This document shows, in pieces, positions 57,961-64,000 of a stretch of DNA of 64,000 nucleotides (positions within the stretch are counted from its first letter, which is position 1; each line of letters opens with the position of its first letter). The position numbers and the translations under genes are program-made. This DNA comes from an uncultured Bacteroidales bacterium (GTDB lineage Bacteria; Bacteroidota; Bacteroidia; Bacteroidales; Bacteroidaceae). The DNA lies in contig CADAPC010000003.1 of NCBI GenBank assembly GCA_902789725.1, positions 28,124-92,123 of the forward strand, given 5' to 3'. The notes below the pieces were generated by a model. It was given only the letters and a program-made list of their open reading frames with translations. It ran no database searches and was not told the origin of the DNA.

Positions 57961-58070
57961 TATGTTTGATTTCTTTTGTTGAATCTTTTTACACTCATCA
58001 GGGGGGGAGAACCTCCACCCTATTTTATGACGAAATGCCTCTCCCTGCATGGGGGAAAGGGCGAAAACGG
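57961..58070 (-). promoter_or_regulatory. Candidate structured 5' leader of the ilv operon
   Basis: As RNA: CUUUCCC pairs with GGGAGAG around an AUG-containing 7-base loop (first stem). Further on, GGAG pairs with CUCC around GUU, with outer GGG/CCC (second stem). The GGGAG of the first stem can instead pair with the CUCCC of the second. No U-run follows, so a translational switch is likelier than a terminator. No leader peptide rich in Ile, Leu or Val codons is seen. Confidence 0.35.
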
Positions 58071-58073
58071 TTG

Positions 58074-58081
58074 CAAAATTA
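58074..58081 (-). promoter_or_regulatory. Candidate -7 element of the ilv operon
   Basis: On the minus strand TAATTTTG fits TAnnTTTG. No -33 TTTG is seen at the normal distance, so the match is partial. Confidence 0.5.
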
Positions 58082-58215
58082 CAAAATAATTGCGACTTTA
58101 TATATAAAATGTGCAGAAAAAACGAGTGAAGCACTGCAATTTGTCAGCTTTCCGCTCGTTTCAGACATGTTTTTGTGCACAATACACTTTGATTTGTGAA
58201 GACCTGAAGCAGGCT

Positions 58216-58887
58216 CTATTTCATCATGTTTTTCAGAAACCATGCCTGAGCCACAGGAAGGAAGAGATCGTGGCCCTCGTTGTTCAAGTGGGCCGTGTCG
58301 TCAACCCCCTGGAAATATTTTTTTCGAAAAGCGGCATCGCGCACCTTGATGATGCACTTCTTGTCATAGTTCCAAAGCACAGGAATGCCATGCCGCCTGC
58401 AGGCCTTCTTAACCACCTTACACACAGGTGCAAAACCGGGTCTATCTACGTACCACGGAGTGACATAGCCGATTTTAGCCTTGGGGCAAAGCCGCACGAT
58501 GCCAGTCAGCAGCACTTCTAACGAGTCGGCAAACATTTGCAGCGAGTCGGCGTTCAGCCCCACTTTGTCGGCATCGTTATGACCCGCGATGATGAGCACG
58601 TAGTCGGCATCTGGTGCCATTGCTGTGTAACGTACCCATAGAGCAGGGCCGAAGTTATACTTTCCGTCATGCGTGCGGTCAAAAGCCACGCAGGAGCCGT
58701 TACGTCCGTAATTGTTGTAAGTCAAGCCCAACTGGGCCGCCAGTTTCGAATGCCAAGTCTCATCGGCAGGACGACGATGATTGGCCACATAGCTGTCGCC
58801 TATCACATTGAGCACTTTCTGTGCATGGAGGGATGGCAAACTCATTAGTGCCATACTCAAAATCAGGCACCATTTTACATGTTTCAT
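58216..58887 (-). CDS. Secreted SGNH-family hydrolase/esterase
   Basis: Predicted periplasmic esterase of the GDSL/SGNH class. 223 aa. Signal peptide MKHVKWCLILSMALMSLPSLHA-Q. Catalytic blocks in order: NVIGDSYVAN (Ser), RNGS near residue 62 (Gly block), IIAGHND (Asn block), and DDTAHLNNEGHDL (Asp-x-x-His). The substrate is not shown; many such enzymes in Bacteroidota remove acetyl groups from glycans. It has no close neighbour in the same direction and is 158 bases from ribE. The 58888-59045 gap holds no clear promoter or terminator. Confidence 0.85.
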   Translation of the reverse strand: MKHVKWCLILSMALMSLPSLHAQKVLNVIGDSYVANHRRPADETWHSKLAAQLGLTYNNYGRNGSCVAFDRTHDGKYNFGPALWVRYTAMAPDADYVLIIAGHNDADKVGLNADSLQMFADSLEVLLTGIVRLCPKAKIGYVTPWYVDRPGFAPVCKVVKKACRRHGIPVLWNYDKKCIIKVRDAAFRKKYFQGVDDTAHLNNEGHDLFLPVAQAWFLKNMMK

Positions 58888-59045
58888 TTATATCTGTTTT
58901 TGAGAATTTCACACCTTATTAGAACGTCAAGAGAACCATTCGTCCACTATAGGGGAAGGGCTATATTACAAAACCAAAGTACTATAGAAATAAACCTTTG
59001 GGTAACCTTAGAGCACTCCCAGAGTTCTTCTACCCTTTTCCCACA

Positions 59046-59648
59046 TTAATTGAACGATTGGATGCGGGCGATATACTTGCCGATAATGTCAAACTCGAGG
59101 TTCACTTTCGTACCCACCTCAATCTGGTGGAAGTTGGTGTTGTCGTAAGTGTAGGGGATGATGTTCACCTCGAAAGAATCATCCTGCGAATTGCACACCG
59201 TCAGGCTCACCCCATTGACCGTCACACTACCTTTATCCACCGTCAAGTAGCCCTTCCTTGCCATCCCCTTGTCGAAGGCATACTGGAAACGGAAGGTGTA
59301 GCTGCCTTGCTGGTCGATTTTAGCCACGCACGTAGCGGTCTGATCCACATGACCCTGCACTATGTGACCATCAAGCCGACCGTTCATCATCATCGAACGC
59401 TCCACATTCACCTTGTCGCCCACTTTCAGCAACCCCAAATTGCTTCTGTCGAGTGTCTCCTTCATCGCTGTGACTACATATTTCCCATCAAAAATCTTCA
59501 CCACTGTAAGGCAGACACCATTGTGCGCCACGCTTTGGTCTATCTTCAGTTCATCTACAAACGAACAAGTCAATGTGAAGTGTACATTCTCCAGTTCCTT
59601 TTCTATCGCCACCACGGTGGCAAATTCTTCTACAATACCACTAAACAT
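59046..59648 (-). CDS. ribE: Riboflavin synthase, alpha subunit
   Basis: Last step of riboflavin synthesis: two lumazines give riboflavin and a pyrimidine. 200 aa, two tandem lumazine-binding domains, each opening with MFSGIVEEFATV-type and LDGHIVQGHVDQTATC sequence. DKGSVTVNGVSLTVCN in the second half is diagnostic. The start at 59648 lies 29 bases from a good -7/-33 pair (59681-59711). It is monocistronic as far as the sequence shows; no terminator was found in the following 158 bases. Confidence 0.97.
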   Translation of the reverse strand: MFSGIVEEFATVVAIEKELENVHFTLTCSFVDELKIDQSVAHNGVCLTVVKIFDGKYVVTAMKETLDRSNLGLLKVGDKVNVERSMMMNGRLDGHIVQGHVDQTATCVAKIDQQGSYTFRFQYAFDKGMARKGYLTVDKGSVTVNGVSLTVCNSQDDSFEVNIIPYTYDNTNFHQIEVGTKVNLEFDIIGKYIARIQSFN

Positions 59649-59680
59649 ATAAATTCTAAATTATTATTAAATTATGTGTG

Positions 59681-59711
59681 CAAAGGTACTCATATTTCCA
59701 CAATTTTCAAT
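59681..59711 (-). promoter_or_regulatory. Promoter of ribE
   Basis: On the minus strand: ATTG (59711-59708, one mismatch from TTTG), 19-base spacer, TACCTTTG (59688-59681). Its -33 shares base 59711 with the plus-strand -7 element at 59711-59718. Confidence 0.7.
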
Positions 59712-59718
59712 ACCTTTG
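59711..59718 (+). promoter_or_regulatory. Candidate -7 element of the small lipoprotein gene
   Basis: TACCTTTG matches TAnnTTTG, 44 bases before ATG 59763. No -33 TTTG lies at the normal distance. It abuts the divergent ribE promoter, so the two may compete. Confidence 0.55.
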
Positions 59719-59762
59719 CAAAAAAAATAAACATTCATCAGACAAAATTGGACTTTAACACA

Positions 59763-60203
59763 ATGAAATCAAACATTCTTGCTCTGGCGGCAATGGCACT
59801 TGTGGCTTGCCCCGTTTTCATGAGTTGCAGCGACGATCCTGAAAGAGACGCCATTGCTCCCACCTTCAAAGAAGTGGTGATTGAACCATCCAACCCTTCT
59901 ATGGGCGACACCGTCACCGCCACCATCAAATTCCTATCCGAAGGTCATCACTGGTACGAAATGAAATACAACTGGATTCTCAGTCGTTCTGGTCAAGAGT
60001 CGCAGTATTTCATCACCAGCAGTGAGAAGTCGGTAGGACAGAAGGAACCCACCTTCCAGTTTGTGGTGCCCGACACCGTGGGCAACTACACGCTGACCGT
60101 GCGCACTGGCATTGTGCAGGCATCCTCCCTCTTCGCCAATGGAGCACTGGCCGCCTCGGCCACCATTCAGAATGGAGCCGTACACTTCAATGTGGCAGAA
60201 TAA
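59763..60203 (+). CDS. Small lipoprotein of unknown function (Ig-like fold suspected)
   Basis: Unrecognised. 146 aa. ATG 59763 gives MKSNILALAAMALVACPVFMSC, a lipoprotein signal with lipobox FMSC; the frame stays open to 58998 but that part only mirrors ribE. The mature part (SDDPERDAIAPTFKEVVIEPSNPSMGDTVTATIKF to the end) alternates short beta-strands: TFQFVVPDTVGNYTLTVRTGIVQ, then ATIQNGAVHFNVAE. That is the look of a single Ig-like or PKD-type domain. The GH51 gene starts 56 bases on and may be cotranscribed. A surface glycan-related role would be inference only. Confidence 0.6.
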   Translation: MKSNILALAAMALVACPVFMSCSDDPERDAIAPTFKEVVIEPSNPSMGDTVTATIKFLSEGHHWYEMKYNWILSRSGQESQYFITSSEKSVGQKEPTFQFVVPDTVGNYTLTVRTGIVQASSLFANGALAASATIQNGAVHFNVAE

Positions 60204-60259
60204 ACTGAACGTATCACACTAATTACAATTACTAACTACTATTATTTCCTTTTTCACCA

Positions 60260-62692
60260 ATGAAAGAACTCCTATTTTCAGCAGCACTGGCCATAGCCTC
60301 GCTTCCAGCCTTGGCCAATCACCCCGACTCGGTTTATGTGCGACCAGACGTGAAGAACGGCACACGCGATTTCCAAATCGCCTATTCCATTGACGGAAAA
60401 CATTGGACACACGTGCCCTGCAACCTCTTTGAGAGCGACTACGGACCCTGGGGCAGCGAGAAGAAGCTCTACTACCCCGTCCTCTCTTATGACGGAAAGA
60501 TGTACAGGGCAACCTTCATTCCCAACCCATCGTTGCCTCACGCTGCATCCACTTCGTCGGAGAACTTCTCCTTGTGGAAACCGCAGGACTACATCACCAT
60601 TCCACAGAACGACGTGCTCATCTTCATGGACAAGCAGAAGCAGGCTTCAGAGAACAACATCATCCGCATCCCCTACGCTGGTTTGCAAAACTTGCTGACC
60701 AAGCAACGCATCGCCTCGCAGAATGCAGCTTGGAACCGTGAGAACTTTGTCGAGACAGGGAATGCACTGGGCAACCGAGCCGACAACGTGGCTGCCACGT
60801 TGACCATCAACTGGGACGACACCAAAGCCATCTCACCCAACCTGATGGGCATCTTCTTCGAGGACATCAGCTATGCTGCCGACGGAGGCCTCTATGCCGA
60901 GCTGATTCAGAATCGCGACTTCGAATACACTGCCGACGACCATCGCGGATGGGGCGCACAAACAGCTTGGCGACTGGTGGGAAACGGCACTGACTGGACC
61001 ATCGAGACACAGGCTCCTATCCACAAAAACAATCCGCACTACGTCGTACTGAAGACCACAGCCCCCGGATCCAAACTTATGAACGGGGGGTGGGACGGCA
61101 TCGCTGTGCAAAAAGGCAAGAAGTACGACCTCTCCCTCTTCACCCAAGGTGCTGGTGCGCTACGCGTGTCGTTAGAGAGCGACGGTGCCCGCATCGCCAC
61201 CACCACTTTCAAGGCAACAAAGGAATGGAGGCAGCAAAAAGCAACATTAACTCCCTCTGCATCAGCCGACAAATCCACACTTGTCATCGAGCCACTTGAA
61301 GTGAGCACCATACGCCTCGACATGGTTTCACTCTTTCCACAGGAGACCTTCAAAAACCGTCCTAACGGTCTGCGCAAAGACCTGTCCGAGGTGATTGCCG
61401 ACCTCAAGCCCCGCTTTGTCCGCTTCCCCGGCGGATGCGCCACCCACGGACAAGGCATCGACAACATCTACCACTGGCAAGCCTCCATTGGCGAGCTTTG
61501 GGAGCGTCAACCCGACATGAACGTATGGAATTACCACCAAACCCGCGGGTTGGGATTCTACGAATACTTCCTCTTCTGCGAAGACATCGGTGCCGAGCCT
61601 CTGCCCGTGCTGGCCGCTGGTGTGCCCTGCCAAAACTCGTGGAAAGGCGGCAACGGACAACAAGGCGGCATCCCCTTCGAGGCTGAGCTGAACGGCAAAC
61701 CTTCGCCCTACACTTACAACGGAAAGCCACTCACAATGGAGAGCTATCTGCAAGAGCTGCTCGACCTTATTGAATGGGCCAATGGCGATGCCAAGACTTC
61801 CGAATTAGCCAAACTCCGCGCTAAGGCGGGGCACCCCAAGCCCTTCAACATGAAGTATTTGGGTATTGGCAACGAAGACCTCATCAGCGACGTGTTCCTG
61901 AAGCGTTATCGTTTCCTCATCGAAGGTGTGAAAAAGGCTCATCCCGAAATCACGGTCATAGGCACTGTGGGGCCCTTCTGGGAAGGCAGCGACTACGAGT
62001 ATGGATGGAGAGAGGCAAAGGAGAAGAACATTGAGATTGTAGATGAGCACTACTACAACCCCATCGGCTGGTACTTTCACCATCGCGACTACTACGACAA
62101 CTACGACCGCAACGGCACCAAGGTCTATCTGGGCGAATGGGCGTCGCAGGGCAACAAGGTGGAGAATGCGCTCATCGAGGCTGCCTATCTGACCAACGTG
62201 GAGCGCAATGCCGACGTGGTGGTCATGTCCTCCTACGCTCCCCTGCTGGCGAAGAAGGAGCACACCAGCTGGAATCCCGACCTCATCTATTTCGACAACA
62301 CGAGCGTTTCGCCCACGTTCAACTACTACGTGCAGCGTGCCTTCGGACAGAATGCCGGCGACGAGTACATTTACTCCACCCTGCAAGTGAATGGTGGTCA
62401 GGAAATAGAGCAGCGCATCGACAAGTCGGTGGTGAGGGACAGTCTTACTGGCGACCTCATCATCAAGCTGGTGAGCCTCCTGCCCAAAGCATCGAGCATG
62501 ACCATCAATTTGGGAGCGGACGAAGAACAGCTGAAGGTGTATGACCACAATGCCGACATCATCACGATGACTAAGGAAGATGCTTCGTGGGACGTAGCGC
62601 CACGCAAGCAACTCATTGACAGCAACACCTCCATCCAACTTCCAGCCTATTCCTTTACTGTCATCCGTCTGAAACAGAGCAATAAGAAATGA
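60260..62692 (+). CDS. Secreted alpha-L-arabinofuranosidase, GH51 family
   Basis: Removes alpha-L-arabinofuranosyl side chains from arabinoxylan or arabinan; predicted periplasmic or surface. 810 aa. Signal peptide MKELLFSAALAIASLPALA. An extra N-terminal domain (residues 20-170) precedes a CBM4_9-like segment (GWDGIAVQKGKKYDLSLF), the TIM barrel with acid/base Glu in KYLGIGNEDLIS and nucleophile Glu in KVYLGEWASQGN, and the C-terminal beta domain. FPGGCATHGQGIDNIYHW is typical GH51. Its stop overlaps the CE2 start in an ATGA, so the enzymes are made together. Confidence 0.95.
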   Translation: MKELLFSAALAIASLPALANHPDSVYVRPDVKNGTRDFQIAYSIDGKHWTHVPCNLFESDYGPWGSEKKLYYPVLSYDGKMYRATFIPNPSLPHAASTSSENFSLWKPQDYITIPQNDVLIFMDKQKQASENNIIRIPYAGLQNLLTKQRIASQNAAWNRENFVETGNALGNRADNVAATLTINWDDTKAISPNLMGIFFEDISYAADGGLYAELIQNRDFEYTADDHRGWGAQTAWRLVGNGTDWTIETQAPIHKNNPHYVVLKTTAPGSKLMNGGWDGIAVQKGKKYDLSLFTQGAGALRVSLESDGARIATTTFKATKEWRQQKATLTPSASADKSTLVIEPLEVSTIRLDMVSLFPQETFKNRPNGLRKDLSEVIADLKPRFVRFPGGCATHGQGIDNIYHWQASIGELWERQPDMNVWNYHQTRGLGFYEYFLFCEDIGAEPLPVLAAGVPCQNSWKGGNGQQGGIPFEAELNGKPSPYTYNGKPLTMESYLQELLDLIEWANGDAKTSELAKLRAKAGHPKPFNMKYLGIGNEDLISDVFLKRYRFLIEGVKKAHPEITVIGTVGPFWEGSDYEYGWREAKEKNIEIVDEHYYNPIGWYFHHRDYYDNYDRNGTKVYLGEWASQGNKVENALIEAAYLTNVERNADVVVMSSYAPLLAKKEHTSWNPDLIYFDNTSVSPTFNYYVQRAFGQNAGDEYIYSTLQVNGGQEIEQRIDKSVVRDSLTGDLIIKLVSLLPKASSMTINLGADEEQLKVYDHNADIITMTKEDASWDVAPRKQLIDSNTSIQLPAYSFTVIRLKQSNKK

Positions 62693-63774
62693 AACGAAAC
62701 ATGCTGTTTTGCCTCTTGATGGCAAGTACACTTGCCGTGAAGGCACAAACAAAACCGTCTTTGGGCACATTCATCATTCCTACAGACAAGAACATCCAAT
62801 ACATCGGACGCATCGAGGATTCCCACCCCGAGCGTCCGACGTTCACTTACCCAGGAGTACAAATCCGCTGCGGATTCACGGGCACTTCACTCTTTATGGT
62901 AGCCAAACCTCAAAGCGGCTACTTCATGGTGGAGATTGATGGAGGAACAGCTCAGAAGGTGGCATTTTTCAACAACAACACCGTTCCGTTGGCATCGGGA
63001 TTAAACAAAGGTCAGCATCAGGTCGTTGTCACCTACATCACTGAAGGGTATGAACGCTTGCCTGAATTCCAAGGGTTCATCGTGGATGAAGGGGAATCGT
63101 CAGTTCCAGCCACCAACATTCCCACCCGCAAGATAGAATTCATCGGCAACAGCATCACCTGCGGATATGGCATCGAAGCACAGTCGGCCAATGAGCCTTA
63201 TCGGGAAAGCACAGCCAACTACTATTTCACCTACGCTGCCCGCACAGCCCGCAATCTCAATGCACAAGCAGTGGTGGTGGCAAGGAGTGGCATCGGTGTT
63301 TATCGAAGCTACAACGGTCCGCAAACAGGCGATGCCGTAAACATGAACACAGAGTACCCCTACACATTATTGTATAATAACAAGTATGTGTGGGATTTCT
63401 CCCGCTACATGCCAGATGTGGTGTGCATCAATTTGGGCACTAACGACACCTCCACCCAGGGAGCCGACTCGCTCCTCTTTGTGCAGGCCTTCAAGCGCCT
63501 CTACCACCAGGTGCGTAGCCACTATCCCCAAGCCCGGATTGTGCTTCTCAGCGGCAGCATGATGACAGGCAAGGCGCTTCTATCGGCCCAGCAAGCAATG
63601 GATGCTACTCGCACTTATGCCCACCAGCAAGGCGACAGGGAGGTGTATCGCTTCGACCTCACACCCCAAGACGGTTCACTCGGCATTGGCTTGCATGGCC
63701 ACCCCACCATGCGTCAGCATGAAAAAATGGCTGAAGAATTGACTGCCTACCTGCGTCAACTCATGAAATGGTGA
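62689..63774 (+). CDS. Carbohydrate esterase, CE2-like (N-terminal jelly roll plus SGNH domain)
   Basis: Predicted secreted acetyl-xylan or acetyl-mannan esterase. 361 aa. Signal peptide MKRNMLFCLLMASTLAVKA-Q. A beta-sandwich domain (residues 30-140) is followed by an SGNH hydrolase: nucleophile Ser in EFIGNSITCGYGIE, LGTNDTS for the Asn block, and HPTMRQHEKMAEEL for the catalytic His near the C-terminus. This arrangement with the extra jelly roll is that of CE2 enzymes. Coupled by ATGA to the GH51 gene, so de-acetylation and arabinose removal may act on the same polymer. Confidence 0.9.
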   Translation: MKRNMLFCLLMASTLAVKAQTKPSLGTFIIPTDKNIQYIGRIEDSHPERPTFTYPGVQIRCGFTGTSLFMVAKPQSGYFMVEIDGGTAQKVAFFNNNTVPLASGLNKGQHQVVVTYITEGYERLPEFQGFIVDEGESSVPATNIPTRKIEFIGNSITCGYGIEAQSANEPYRESTANYYFTYAARTARNLNAQAVVVARSGIGVYRSYNGPQTGDAVNMNTEYPYTLLYNNKYVWDFSRYMPDVVCINLGTNDTSTQGADSLLFVQAFKRLYHQVRSHYPQARIVLLSGSMMTGKALLSAQQAMDATRTYAHQQGDREVYRFDLTPQDGSLGIGLHGHPTMRQHEKMAEELTAYLRQLMKW

Positions 63775-63787
63775 AAGGGATTGGAAT

Positions 63788-63889
63788 ATGGGTGAAGCCA
63801 TTCGTCCCGAGAGCGTGCATGGCAGCTATGACATCAGGGTTAAAGACGGCATCTTCTACACGCTTGACAAAAACAGAAGGGATTCGTAG
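63788..63889 (+). other. Short 33-residue open frame, possible gene remnant
   Basis: ATG 63788 to TAG 63889 encodes 33 residues that read like coding sequence (IRPESVHGSYDIRVKDGIFY). It starts 13 bases after the CE2 stop. It may be a remnant or an unusual small protein; no family is recognised. Confidence 0.2.
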
Positions 63890-63931
63890 TCACAGCTTCG
63901 ATGTTCCTATCCGCAAACTTGTACGCAGTCC

Positions 63932-63997
63932 CGTGCCTTTAGCCACATCGCCACGTGCCCTTAGGCACATGACCATTTGCCCTTAGTCACGCCACCA
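63932..63997. repeat. Tandem array of three 22-bp partly palindromic units (GTGCC-CTTA-GGCAC type), running off the window
   Basis: Units at 63932, 63954 and 63976, exactly 22 bp apart. The middle one has a perfect 5-bp dyad GTGCC-CTTA-GGCAC; the others are close variants, and a further CGT starts at 63998. The array reaches the end of the window, so the true copy number is unknown. Confidence 0.75.
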
Positions 63998-64000
63998 CGT

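Noticed and set aside
57961..58134. Longer start for ilvD within its leader
   Set aside because: The frame crosses the candidate -7 box; the conserved N-terminus MKHQLRSAV begins at 57960.
58998..59762. N-terminal extension of the small lipoprotein frame, running antisense through ribE
   Set aside because: The extension is the opposite strand of ribE; a lipoprotein signal starts cleanly at 59763.
63768..63986. A 72-codon open frame after the CE2 gene
   Set aside because: It overlaps the CE2 stop and reads through the 22-bp repeats, so it is probably a repeat artefact.

Overview
The window looks like a chromosomal segment of a Bacteroidota gut or rumen bacterium, most likely a Prevotella-type member of the Bacteroidales. 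This rests on seven or more promoters of the TTTG / TAnnTTTG type, lineage-specific families (DUF4301, DUF5107-TPR, HU-CCDC81/SPOR, DUF2975-XRE, peptidase S37), a Nudix-type AraR, and archaeal-type ProS. No rRNA, tRNA, CRISPR, prophage or transposase gene was found. The content is mostly core genome plus two pentose-use regions.

Layout. 1-7.0 kb (+): end of proS, a secreted S37 peptidase, and the chaperones clpC and htpG. 7.3-17.8 kb (+): a complete L-arabinose operon: lipoprotein aldose 1-epimerase, sodium symporter, Nudix-type regulator AraR, araD, araA, ribulokinase, transketolase and rpiB. A palindromic repeat element sits between transketolase and rpiB. 18.3-20.2 kb (+): SPFH protein, DUF2975 membrane protein and XRE regulator, behind a promoter flanked by two copies of one dyad. 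20.3-27.1 kb (+): a giant secreted macroglobulin-like protein, a CPBP protease and sppA. 27.2-33.2 kb (-): beta-galactosidase, rlmH and a RelA/SpoT protein with a degenerate hydrolase domain. 33.7-39.6 kb (+): DUF4301, rsmG, a metallo-hydrolase, a sigma-54-type activator, lptE, a TPR-like protein and secG. 39.8-44.9 kb (+): HU/SPOR protein, FHA protein, two AraC regulators and nhaA. 45.1-47.6 kb: a divergent J-domain gene (-) and a 5'-nucleotidase-like gene (+). 47.6-52.3 kb (-): sugar/H+ symporter and a DUF5107-TPR protein. 52.7-58.0 kb (-): the ilvD-ilvB-ilvN-ilvC operon. 58.2-59.6 kb (-): an SGNH hydrolase and ribE. 59.8-63.8 kb (+): a small lipoprotein, a GH51 arabinofuranosidase and a CE2-like esterase.

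How it fits together. GH51 and CE2 can release arabinose and acetyl groups from plant arabinoxylan. The symporters import pentose, and the ara operon carries it through ribulose-5-phosphate into the pentose phosphate pathway. The ilv operon makes valine and isoleucine precursors.

The most unexpected structure is between genes. Five intergenic loci hold short tandem arrays with a 21-23 bp period. Unit sequences differ between loci (two loci share one), but the architecture is the same: about two helical turns per unit, each unit partly palindromic. Other points for follow-up are the twin operators at the DUF2975-XRE locus, a Cys-rich N-terminal extension on IlvN coupled to ilvB by a TGATG overlap, the degenerate Rel hydrolase site, and near-leaderless promoters. 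All coordinates and motifs were read by eye; no database search was run.
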